From assembly GCF_026409565.1 (NCBI RefSeq), contig NZ_CP112881.1:372001-436000 (forward strand): a stretch of 64,000 nt of DNA. Reading direction: 5' to 3'. The stretch comes from Sneathiella aquimaris. GTDB lineage: Bacteria > Pseudomonadota > Alphaproteobacteria > Sneathiellales > Sneathiellaceae. The translations under genes were made by a program, and so were the position numbers. The notes beneath the pieces are model-generated. The model did not search any database and was not told the origin of the DNA. It saw only the letters and a list, made by a program, of their open reading frames with translations. Shown here in pieces: positions 45,755 to 53,204 of this stretch (its first letter is position 1; each line of letters opens with the position of its first letter).

Positions 45755-46486
45755 ATGCGTGGCCTTGTGAGCCCATATCTGGTTTTTGTGTTCATTGGTT
45801 TCTGCCTTGTGGCGAGCCCTGCACAGGCAGACCCGACAGATTTACATCAGGAAATTTATGAAACTAATGCTTCCTACAAGCACGCCAAAAACTATTTACG
45901 CACCGGCAATCTTGCTTTCGCCAGCCTGGAATTGGACAAGGCAAAAGACCGTTGGGATAAAGTTTTAAAAACCTATCGGGAGAACCCACCGGCGCCATAT
46001 GTGGCTGAAGAGCCGTGGTTCAGAGCTTTGGATGAGATCCAGAGGATATTGAATACTGCGACACAATCTTTTGCCAAGGGAGAAACTGACAAGGCCCGGC
46101 AGGTTCTACCGCATGTTCGCACAGAGCTTCATCAGTTGCGCCGCTATTATAAGATAACCCTGTTTGAAGATGTCTACATTCAAACAACCGACGCGATGAA
46201 CACGGTATGGTCATTTTACAAGAAGCAAGAAGACTTTCACGACGGCGCGAAAAGAAGCGCCCTATTGAAACACTCCGTCCAGCTGGAAGACGCCTTGAGA
46301 AAGAGCCATGCCATTGCGGATGACGGGTTAAAGGAAAACGTAATCTATCAACGGTTAATGGGCACTGCCCTGATATCGGCCCCAGCGATGAGCCAATCGG
46401 TTCGAGATCGCAATTATTCAGGATTTGTGAATTACCTCAGAGAGCTGAAGTCATTGGAGCAAATGATTTATTTGCACTTCGGTTAG
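45755..46486 (+). CDS. Uncharacterised exported helical protein inside the sox cluster
   Basis: 243 residues from the ATG at 45755, preceded by AAGGGGAAT; the longer frame from 45605 overlaps soxW and has no such site. A signal peptide (MRGLVSPYLVFVFIGFCLVA, cleaved after AQA near residue 25) directs it to the periplasm. The mature part looks all-helical and repeat-like, with no cysteine and no heme motif: YKHAKNYLRTGNLAFASLEL, then DKARQVLPHVRTELHQLRRYY. I do not recognise the family; a cytochrome-b562/c'-like bundle or TPR-like fold are guesses. It is read opposite to soxW and converges on soxV, so it interrupts the usual soxV-soxW order. Confidence 0.8.
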   Translation: MRGLVSPYLVFVFIGFCLVASPAQADPTDLHQEIYETNASYKHAKNYLRTGNLAFASLELDKAKDRWDKVLKTYRENPPAPYVAEEPWFRALDEIQRILNTATQSFAKGETDKARQVLPHVRTELHQLRRYYKITLFEDVYIQTTDAMNTVWSFYKKQEDFHDGAKRSALLKHSVQLEDALRKSHAIADDGLKENVIYQRLMGTALISAPAMSQSVRDRNYSGFVNYLRELKSLEQMIYLHFG

Positions 46487-46487
46487 T

Positions 46488-47222
46488 TCAGCCTGTGTTT
46501 CCCAGCCAGGGGAACCATTCTAGTAACCCGTATCCCAATGCCGACATATTTCCCGTAATCAATAAAATGCCGGTTGCCACCAACAGGATCCCAACGGCTA
46601 TTTCAACCTTGTGAAGGTGCCTGCGGAACTTTTGCATGAAGGTAATAAAGGGATTTACGAAGATGGCGGCCAGGATAAAAGGAATACCAATTCCCAATGA
46701 ATAGGCGGCTAGTAAATAGGTGCCCTGATGAACGCTGTCTTCTGTGCTGGCGACCATAAGAATTGTTGCCAATACTGGCCCGACACAGGGGGTCCAGCCA
46801 AAAGCAAAGGCAAGACCGACGATAAAACTTCCCAGAATTCCTACTGGCTTATTATTTGTCTGAAAACGCGCTTCCCGGTACAGAAATGGGATTTTTAATA
46901 TCCCGGAAATATGCAACCCAAGGACGATGATGATTGCACCAGCGGCTTTTTCAAGGACGCTGAAATAGTCAGAAATGAATTGCCCGAAGGTTGACGCGGT
47001 AGCGCCAAGAGCGACAAAGATGACAGTGAAACCGGCAACAAAGGACAAGGTACGGTAGAAACTGCGTTTTCTGATCTCTTTTTTATCGGAAGAATGGGCC
47101 AGTTCTTCGAAACCAACTCCTGCCAGGTAACACAGGTAGGGCGGCACCAAAGGAAGAACACATGGTGACAAGAAAGAAAGCACGCCTGCAATGAACGCAC
47201 CTGATACTGTTAGATCAAACAT
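46488..47222 (-). CDS. soxV: CcdA-type membrane electron transporter (SoxV)
   Basis: 244 residues with six membrane segments. The paired redox cysteines are Cys21 in LSPCVLPLVPPYLC and a second in FGWTPCVGPVL near residue 143, the CcdA pattern. It moves electrons from cytoplasmic thioredoxin across the membrane to SoxW and SoxS. The stop is two bases from the stop of the converging exported protein. Its position between soxS and soxW matches soxV, although function in cytochrome c maturation is also possible for the family. Confidence 0.9.
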   Translation of the reverse strand: MFDLTVSGAFIAGVLSFLSPCVLPLVPPYLCYLAGVGFEELAHSSDKKEIRKRSFYRTLSFVAGFTVIFVALGATASTFGQFISDYFSVLEKAAGAIIIVLGLHISGILKIPFLYREARFQTNNKPVGILGSFIVGLAFAFGWTPCVGPVLATILMVASTEDSVHQGTYLLAAYSLGIGIPFILAAIFVNPFITFMQKFRRHLHKVEIAVGILLVATGILLITGNMSALGYGLLEWFPWLGNTG

Positions 47223-47317
47223 TAGCGGCTTCCCGACTTGACTAAAACATTCAAATTTTTATATATATAAAACATGCTATGTGTTTGAGTAAATCTAAAT
47301 CTTTAAAAGACAATTAG
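47223..47317. promoter_or_regulatory. soxV-soxS divergent promoter region with a candidate SoxR site
   Basis: 95 bases, very AT-rich. ACATTCAAATTTTTATAT at 47247-47264 matches the sox-gap element. The region drives soxV to the left and soxS-glcG-soxR-soxT to the right. SoxR encoded just downstream would thus control its own unit. Confidence 0.5.
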
Positions 47318-47704
47318 ATGAATGTCAGTCTTCTCACAGGCACCGTCGTTGGGTTTTTCCTGTTTTTTGCTATGCAGATCAATCCATTGGCGGCTGCAGA
47401 ATTGCTCATGTTCAGAGAGCGGGGATGCTATTGGTGTGAAAAATGGGATGAAGAGATTGGCCCGATTTATCCAAAAACCAGTGAAGGGAAAACGGCGCCC
47501 CTGAAACAGCGCGATATTCAGGACCCCATTGAAGAATTCATCACACATAATGGCATAGTTCATTACACCCCTACCTTTGTACTGGTGGAAGGTGGGCGGG
47601 AAATTGGCAGAATTACAGGGTATCCCGGAGAAGATAATTTCTGGTGGATGCTGGAAGAGTTGGTAAAAAAATTAAAACCAAACAAAGCTGGAACAAAGGG
47701 GTAG
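47318..47704 (+). CDS. soxS: Periplasmic thioredoxin SoxS
   Basis: 128 residues, signal peptide to about residue 27 (ends PLAAAE). The active site GCYWC has Cys37 and Cys40. YTPTFVLVEGGREIGRITGYPGEDNFW near 85-112 is the SoxS-type C-terminal part. In Paracoccus SoxS keeps the carrier cysteine of SoxY reduced and active. The stop is three bases before the GlcG-like gene. Confidence 0.9.
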   Translation: MNVSLLTGTVVGFFLFFAMQINPLAAAELLMFRERGCYWCEKWDEEIGPIYPKTSEGKTAPLKQRDIQDPIEEFITHNGIVHYTPTFVLVEGGREIGRITGYPGEDNFWWMLEELVKKLKPNKAGTKG

Positions 47705-47707
47705 GGG

Positions 47708-48229
47708 ATGAAAAAATCATTTGTCGGCGCAACAATTTTTGGGTTGTTTTCTTTGCTATGGGGTGGGGCAATCGCACCCGCTTTTGCACAAAGTGACGAA
47801 GCCTTGGTGTCCCATAAGGTTATGACACCCGAGATAGCCATGGAACTTGCACAAGCCACGCTTAAAGCATGCCGGAAAGCAGATTTTCAGGTTGGCGTTG
47901 CTGTTGTCGATCGATTTGGCATCTTGCAGGCCTTTGTCAGGGACCGCTATGCGGGGGTGCATACACCGGATACTGCGAGACAAAAAGCGTGGACTGCGGT
48001 AAGCTTTCGAACAGACACTGCCGCGTTGGAAGAGTTGGTGAAGTCAGGTGAATTGACTCAGAATATTACTCAGATCAAAAATGCTATGATGGTTGGCGGC
48101 GGCGTTCAGGTTCTGGCTGCGGGTTCTTTGGTCGGAGCGGTTGGTGTGTCTGGTGCGCCAGGTGGGGATGCAGATGACGACTGTGCCCGCAAAGGGATCG
48201 AAACGATACAAGATAAACTAGAATTTTAA
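47708..48229 (+). CDS. Exported GlcG/HbpS-family (DUF336) protein
   Basis: 173 residues with AAAGGGGTAGGGG before the ATG and a signal peptide ending near residue 27 (APAFAQS). The family core is seen in MELAQATLKACRKADFQVGV, then VVDRFGILQAFVRDRYAG and a C-terminal VGAVGVSGAPGGDADDDCAR. HbpS members bind heme and some take part in redox sensing; others sit beside degradative genes with no known role. Between soxS and soxR it may bind heme or assist cytochrome loading, but that is a guess. Confidence 0.85.
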   Translation: MKKSFVGATIFGLFSLLWGGAIAPAFAQSDEALVSHKVMTPEIAMELAQATLKACRKADFQVGVAVVDRFGILQAFVRDRYAGVHTPDTARQKAWTAVSFRTDTAALEELVKSGELTQNITQIKNAMMVGGGVQVLAAGSLVGAVGVSGAPGGDADDDCARKGIETIQDKLEF

Positions 48230-48261
48230 TTTCCAAGGACCGGTGGAGTGCAGGTTTAATA

Positions 48262-48612
48262 ATGATGGCATTAAAGAACATGATTGATTTGGATGAGATG
48301 TTGGATTTCCCAGATGAAATGGTGGATAACGCGTCGCGTGCATGTACAACTCTCAAGGCAATGGCCCATGAAAGCCGCCTTCTGATCCTGTGCCTTCTGG
48401 CCAATGGAGAAAAGTCTGTTATTGAACTTGAAAAGCGGCTTTCCATGCGCCAGCCAGCGGTTTCTCAACAGTTGGCCAGACTACGGGCAGATGATTTGGT
48501 TCATGCCCGACGAGAGGGCAAAACGATCTATTATTCGATTGCGAATAGTGAAGTTCAGGCCATTATAAAACTACTCTATGCCCTTTATTGTGCCCCGGAT
48601 GAAGCAGACTAA
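48262..48612 (+). CDS. soxR: ArsR-family sulfur-responsive repressor SoxR
   Basis: 116 residues. The ArsR winged HTH holds LLANGEKSVIELEKRLSMRQ followed by PAVSQQLARLRADDLVHARREGKTIYYSI. Cys44 and Cys110 are 66 residues apart, the same spacing as the two sensing cysteines of SqrR of Rhodobacter (41 and 107), which form a tetrasulfide link with persulfides. An extra Cys28 is present. It would repress the sox genes until sulfane sulfur is sensed. Two ATGs in tandem make the start uncertain by one codon. Confidence 0.92.
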   Translation: MMALKNMIDLDEMLDFPDEMVDNASRACTTLKAMAHESRLLILCLLANGEKSVIELEKRLSMRQPAVSQQLARLRADDLVHARREGKTIYYSIANSEVQAIIKLLYALYCAPDEAD

Positions 48613-48629
48613 CCTTTTTACCGGTCAGG

Positions 48630-49715
48630 ATGATTGCATTGGATATCCCTATCAGTACATTAATGGCAATCGCCGGTTGTTTGATCGGTGGAATAGCGGG
48701 TTATACGGCTCGGATGAACCAGTTTTGTACCTTTGGTGCGATTGAAGACGCGCGATTGAGTGGTGAATGGCGTCGAATGCGTCTCTGGGTGTTTACGATT
48801 GCCATTGCAATCATTGGAACGACACTTCTCTATTACTTTCAGGTTATTGACCTGAAGCAATCCATGCATTGGCGGACGGACTTGATTTGGGTATCCCTCA
48901 TTGTAGGCGGGCTGTGTTTCGGTTTCGGGATGGCTCAGGTGGGAACCTGTCCGTATGGTGCGTTGGTTCGACTGGGAACAGGGGATCTAAGATCTCTTGT
49001 AACACTCCTGGTGGTCGGCGTTACTGGATACATGACAATGCGCGGACTGATGGCCAGTGCGCGTGTCGCCATTGAAAATGTTGGCCTTCAGTCCGATGCC
49101 GCGGGGTCTTTGAATATACCGGCTCTTCTGGGAGTTAACTCATTGGTTTCGTATTTGGTGATCGCCTTGTTTATCGCAGGCGGACTGCTTGTCTGGTGCT
49201 TTAAAGGGGGTGATTTCAGGCGCTCGTTGAAATCCCAGATGGCAGGCTTGGTGATCGGTTTGTGTGTTGTGTCAGGCTGGTTTGTCACAGGCTATATTGG
49301 TCAGGATGAATTTGATCCTCAGCGGCTTGTCTCGCTAAGTTTTATCTCGGCAACGGCCGACGGATTGATGTATTTGATGACATTTTCCGGCGCGACGATC
49401 AACTTTGCAATTGGAAGCGTGGGGGGTGTTGTGCTCGGCTCACTTATCGGCTCAATGCAAAAGCGTCAGTTTAAACTCGAAGCTTTCGACGATAGCCGTG
49501 AAATGCGGCGGCATCTTATTGGTGGGGCCCTAATGGGGATTGGCGGGATTATGGCAATGGGCTGTACGGTCGGTCAGGGGATTAGTGGTGTTTCAACGCT
49601 GTCGCTTGGATCTTTGATTGCCTTTGCGTCCATTCTTGTTGGGGCGGTTTTAGGCCTGCACTATCTTCTTGAAGACAACCTGAAGGATACAATGTCCGCT
49701 TTTTTCAGGTCCTGA
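48630..49715 (+). CDS. soxT: YeeE/YedE-family sulfur-compound transporter (SoxT-like)
   Basis: 361 residues with many membrane segments arranged as two YeeE halves. The conserved cysteine motifs are GTCPYGALVRLGTG near 106-119 and MGCTVGQGISG near 317, as in the thiosulfate channel TsuA/YeeE. It probably moves thiosulfate or sulfane sulfur across the inner membrane, perhaps to feed the cytoplasmic sensor SoxR, whose gene ends 17 bases before it. The name soxT is given by position and family. Confidence 0.87.
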   Translation: MIALDIPISTLMAIAGCLIGGIAGYTARMNQFCTFGAIEDARLSGEWRRMRLWVFTIAIAIIGTTLLYYFQVIDLKQSMHWRTDLIWVSLIVGGLCFGFGMAQVGTCPYGALVRLGTGDLRSLVTLLVVGVTGYMTMRGLMASARVAIENVGLQSDAAGSLNIPALLGVNSLVSYLVIALFIAGGLLVWCFKGGDFRRSLKSQMAGLVIGLCVVSGWFVTGYIGQDEFDPQRLVSLSFISATADGLMYLMTFSGATINFAIGSVGGVVLGSLIGSMQKRQFKLEAFDDSREMRRHLIGGALMGIGGIMAMGCTVGQGISGVSTLSLGSLIAFASILVGAVLGLHYLLEDNLKDTMSAFFRS

Positions 49716-49731
49716 TAAACGACCCGTTTTG

Positions 49732-49957
49732 TCAACGCGTGCGTGTGGGGCCTTTCTTCTTTTGAGAAAAATCCTTTTCCAGTTCCGCACCGTCATCGAT
49801 GTCCTTGGCGATGGTTTGAAACGGATCCTTATCCCGCGGAAAATCCGTTTTAACCGACTATTCAATAATCATTTCATTTGCCTTTGGCGTTCTGAAGATA
49901 ACCGGTTTGGCTCCCGTCAGAGTTCTTTACTTGCTGGTCAGATTGCGTGTAGGTTTC
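49732..49957 (-). pseudogene. Possible remnant of a small gene
   Basis: On the minus strand one frame from a TTG at 49957 to a TGA at 49732 reads like protein but has in-frame stops (TAA near 49929, TAG at 49858-49860). The pieces are KPTRNLTSK, then TGAKPVIFRTPKANEMIIE, then DFPRDKDPFQTIAKDIDDGA, followed by a Lys-rich end. Codon first positions look coding-like. It has no working start. Chance is a real alternative. The region also holds the upstream sequences of the sigma54 activator. Confidence 0.25.
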
Positions 49958-49963
49958 AATCAG

Positions 49964-49979
49964 TATTCATTTTTGAATA
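49964..49979. promoter_or_regulatory. Palindromic activator-binding site upstream of the sigma54 regulator gene
   Basis: TATTCATTTTTGAATA is a near-perfect palindrome, differing at one arm position from TATTCAA-N2-TTGAATA. The same element occurs twice before the transporter operon at 51605. It ends 12 bases before the regulator start, a position that suits autogenous repression. Confidence 0.65.
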
Positions 49980-49990
49980 AGTGGGGCGCA

Positions 49991-51394
49991 ATGGATTGGC
50001 AGTCAGACTTGGCAAACCGGTTTCCGGAGCATCTGGAAGAAGTGTTTGAAGCAATGGCAGATGCGGTTTGGGTCTGTAATGCAGAGCCAAGACTGCTTTG
50101 GATTAATTCCGCTTGTGAAAAGTTAAACGGTATCCGCCGTGAGGATGTGTGCGGTAAAACGGTCCATGAGCTACTCCTCAGTGGTAACTATGATAAGGAT
50201 GTGACCAGCCGGGTTTTGCAGGAGAAAAAGCCTGTTGTTATTAATCAGCATGTGAAAAGTGGCCGGTCCCTGCTTGTCACCGGGGTGCCCATTTTCGATG
50301 AACAAGGTGCGGTTCGGTTTGTGGTGGGGAACGAGCGGGACCTGTCCGAGTTGAACCAGCTTCGCCAGGAGCTGGAGAAAGAACAGCAGCGATCGGATCG
50401 AATAGAGCAGGAGCTTTTAACGCTGAATATGCGCGATAAGAGCCTTGAGAATATCGTTGCGGTCAGTGACGTCATGGAGAAATCGCTTTATCTTGCCTTA
50501 AAAGTTGCAGCCTATGATACGACCGTGCTGATTGCGGGTCCTTCCGGTTCTGGTAAGAGTATGGTTGCGCGCTTGATCCACGAAGCATCTCCGCGCCGAA
50601 ATAACCAGTTCCTGCATCTTAATTGCGGGGCAATTCCTCATAATCTGGTCGAGGCAGAACTTTTTGGCTATGAGCAAGGCGCCTTCACAGGCGCGTCCAA
50701 AGGGGGGAAGGCCGGACTAATCGAAGCCGCAAACGGCGGCACTCTTTTTCTGGACGAGATCGACGCGTTTCCCATGGATATGCAAGTCAAGTTGCTGACA
50801 TTTCTTGATAGTCAGGGTTTTATCCGGGTCGGTGGAACCAAAATTCATCAAGTGGATGTACGCCTGATTTCGGCGACAAATAAGGATTTGCGGAAAATGG
50901 TGGATGAGGGCCTTTTTCGCGAAGATCTGTATTTCCGGTTGAATATTGTCCCCTTGGAGATCCCGCCTTTACAAAGACGGATGGCGGATCTACCGGCATT
51001 GATTGGGTTGACCCTTAAGAAGTTGGGTCAAAAGCATAATAAAGACTTTTCCATTACACCTGAATTTGTCGAAATCCTGTCAAAATACTCATTCCCCGGA
51101 AATGTCAGGGAGCTGGAGAATATCCTGGAGAGAGCCTGCGTTCTTTCAACTTCTGAGATGTTGAGTATCGCTGATTTACCAGCAGATATCAGAGATCGGA
51201 GAGGCTCTGACGTTGCGCTGGGAACAGGGACTTTGAAAGCAGCACTGGAACAGGTCGAAGCCGAGCTGCTCAGGCAGGCGCTTGGTAAACATGATACGCA
51301 AAAATCGCTGGCAGTGGCGTTGGGTGTTAGCCAGCCAACTGTTGCCAGGCTATTGCGCAAGCATGATTTGAAAGCGGGTCGTGATTTTGGTTAG
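49991..51394 (+). CDS. Sigma54-dependent transcriptional activator with an N-terminal PAS domain
   Basis: 467 residues from the ATG at 49991 with GTGGGG upstream; the longer frame would run through the palindrome at 49964. A PAS sensor domain covers about 15-117 (AMADAVWVCNAEPRLLWINS), a coiled linker about 118-150, and the AAA+ domain follows: Walker A GPSGSGKS at 183-190, the sigma54-contacting loop GAFTGA at 230-235, Walker B GTLFLDEID near 253. A Fis-type HTH ends the protein (KSLAVALGVSQPTVARLLRK). The next operon has a sigma54 promoter and two matching upstream palindromes, so it is its evident target. The PAS ligand is unknown. Confidence 0.93.
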   Translation: MDWQSDLANRFPEHLEEVFEAMADAVWVCNAEPRLLWINSACEKLNGIRREDVCGKTVHELLLSGNYDKDVTSRVLQEKKPVVINQHVKSGRSLLVTGVPIFDEQGAVRFVVGNERDLSELNQLRQELEKEQQRSDRIEQELLTLNMRDKSLENIVAVSDVMEKSLYLALKVAAYDTTVLIAGPSGSGKSMVARLIHEASPRRNNQFLHLNCGAIPHNLVEAELFGYEQGAFTGASKGGKAGLIEAANGGTLFLDEIDAFPMDMQVKLLTFLDSQGFIRVGGTKIHQVDVRLISATNKDLRKMVDEGLFREDLYFRLNIVPLEIPPLQRRMADLPALIGLTLKKLGQKHNKDFSITPEFVEILSKYSFPGNVRELENILERACVLSTSEMLSIADLPADIRDRRGSDVALGTGTLKAALEQVEAELLRQALGKHDTQKSLAVALGVSQPTVARLLRKHDLKAGRDFG

Positions 51395-51410
51395 TTGGCT
51401 GCCAACCATC

Positions 51411-51426
51411 TATTCAATGTTGAATA
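51411..51426. promoter_or_regulatory. Upstream activating sequence 1
   Basis: TATTCAATGTTGAATA is a perfect palindrome with arms TATTCAA/TTGAATA around two bases. It is 29 bases, about three helical turns, from the second copy, so both face the same side of the DNA. Confidence 0.75.
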
Positions 51427-51439
51427 AATGACGTCTTTA

Positions 51440-51455
51440 AATTCAATTTTGAATA
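51440..51455. promoter_or_regulatory. Upstream activating sequence 2
   Basis: AATTCAATTTTGAATA matches the first site with one arm base changed. It lies 77 bases before the -24 element, a normal enhancer distance for activators of this class. Confidence 0.75.
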
Positions 51456-51532
51456 GGGATTTTGATGTGCCGCCGGTTAGCACTATTACGTAATATATTG
51501 ATTTATATGGAATTATTAAATTTTTCAGAGAT

Positions 51533-51548
51533 TGGCATGCTGATTGCG
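51533..51548 (+). promoter_or_regulatory. Sigma54 (-24/-12) promoter
   Basis: TGGCATG (51533-51539), four bases, then TTGCG (51544-51548) fits the consensus TGGCACG-N4-TTGCW, with GG and GC separated by ten bases as required. It lies 56 bases upstream of the GTG of the transporter operon and downstream of the two palindromes. Confidence 0.85.
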
Positions 51549-51604
51549 TACTGAAGAGTGTGAAGTCTGCCAGGGGGTAGGCGGCAATTGCCTGGGAGGG
51601 TAAA

Positions 51605-53167
51605 GTGAAACTTATCAAGAAAATTGCAGTTGCAGTGGCAACTGTAGCGATCGGTGTCAGCGCGTTGACCGCCGCTGTCCCTGTTCAAGCCAAGACCAAT
51701 TCCGTAACCTATGCAATGTATGGCGATATAAAAGACTGGGATCCTTCAGAAGCCTTTTCTCTTGAAGTTATGATGTTGGTGAACGTGTATGAGCCGCTTC
51801 TTTGGTATAATCCTCCGGGGAGCGAACAACAGTTTACACCCGCTTTGGCCGAAAGCTGGGGTGTCAGTGAAGATGGTTTGACCTGGACCTTCAAATTACG
51901 GCAGGGCGTCAAATTCCATGATGGCGAGCCGCTGACTGCGGAAGCTGCAAAATCTTCAATTGAACGGACCCGTAAATTGAAGAAGGGGGCCTATTATATT
52001 TGGGGCGCTGTTTCTTCAATCGAAGCGCCTGATACCCATACGTTGGTGATTAAAACAAAAGAACCTGCACCAATTGACCTGATTGCGTCCAGTCAGTATG
52101 GCGCTTACATCTTTTCGCCCAAGGCCGCTGAAAAAGGTGCAGAATGGTTTAATCAAGGGAATGCCGCGGGTACAGGCCCCTATACTGTTCGGCAATGGAA
52201 AGCGGGACAGCAGATCGTCTTGGATAAAAATCCTGACTACTGGGGCGGTTTTGATGAAAGCAACTTTGAACGGGTTTATTTAAAAGTTGTGACAGAGAAT
52301 GCGACACAGGTGCAGATGCTGAAAGCCGGTGAAGCTGATTTTATTTCACTCGTGCCTGCGGATCAGGTGGATAGTCTCAATAATGAGCCCGGCATTACCG
52401 CAAAAGGCGTTCCCAGCTGGAAAAATTCCCAGTTTCTGATCAATACTCAAAAAGCCCCGACCGATAATAAACAATTCCGCCAGGCTCTTACGATGCTGTG
52501 GGATTATGACAAAGTTGTAAAAGAAATATATGCCGGTTATGCCGAACCCGGAAAGGGTGTCGTGCCTGCCACTATGTGGGGCCATAATTCAAACATTAAA
52601 ACCCCGGTATTTGATGTAGAGAAGGCCAAGAAACTTGTTGATGAATCTGGCGTACCTGCCGATCAGCGAAAAGTCACGATGGCCTATATTGGGACATCGG
52701 AAGAGTATAAGAATTCAGCCCTCCTGTTTCAGGCAAATGCTGCTAAAGCCGGTATTGAGGTTGAGCTGAAACCCGGTAAATGGGGTGCCATCTGGAAAAA
52801 TGCGAAAGATCTGCGGACAGCGCCGAACCTTCAGTCCATGACATGGTGGCCGACATATCCCACCCCGAATGACTGGATGATTGGCTTGTTTAGAACAGAA
52901 GAAAAAGCCCTGTTCAATTTGTCTCATTACGCAAATTCCGCCTATGACAAGCTTGTTGATGAAGGCGCGGCTCTGGAAGGTTCTGATAGAGACGCTGCTG
53001 TCGAAAAATATGCCAAGGCGCAGAAACTGCTGATGGAGGATGCAACAGCAATTTTTTATGCCGATATCAAAGGTCGTGTCGCTTACCGCAGTAACATCGT
53101 CGGCTTACAGAGCAATCCTGCATACGCTGGGATTTTCTTCCATCGTCTGAAACGTGCCGCCAAGTAA
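51605..53167 (+). CDS. Peptide-type ABC transporter substrate-binding protein (SBP_bac_5)
   Basis: 520 residues from a GTG with GGGAGGGTAAA upstream. The Sec signal peptide MKLIKKIAVAVATVAIGVSA ends after VQA near residue 29. Family blocks follow: DWDPSEAFSLEVMMLVNVYEPLLWY near 42-66, LAESWGVSEDGLTWTFKLRQ near 80, KFHDGEPLTAE, and GTGPYTVRQWKAGQQIVLDKNPDYW-type sequence near 190. It heads a five-gene transporter operon plus amidase controlled by the sigma54 system. The cargo is probably an amide or nitrile-related compound, judged from the last gene. Confidence 0.93.
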   Translation: MKLIKKIAVAVATVAIGVSALTAAVPVQAKTNSVTYAMYGDIKDWDPSEAFSLEVMMLVNVYEPLLWYNPPGSEQQFTPALAESWGVSEDGLTWTFKLRQGVKFHDGEPLTAEAAKSSIERTRKLKKGAYYIWGAVSSIEAPDTHTLVIKTKEPAPIDLIASSQYGAYIFSPKAAEKGAEWFNQGNAAGTGPYTVRQWKAGQQIVLDKNPDYWGGFDESNFERVYLKVVTENATQVQMLKAGEADFISLVPADQVDSLNNEPGITAKGVPSWKNSQFLINTQKAPTDNKQFRQALTMLWDYDKVVKEIYAGYAEPGKGVVPATMWGHNSNIKTPVFDVEKAKKLVDESGVPADQRKVTMAYIGTSEEYKNSALLFQANAAKAGIEVELKPGKWGAIWKNAKDLRTAPNLQSMTWWPTYPTPNDWMIGLFRTEEKALFNLSHYANSAYDKLVDEGAALEGSDRDAAVEKYAKAQKLLMEDATAIFYADIKGRVAYRSNIVGLQSNPAYAGIFFHRLKRAAK

Positions 53168-53204
53168 CGCACGGACGATTACTGTTTAAAGAAGGAAATA
53201 GGCG

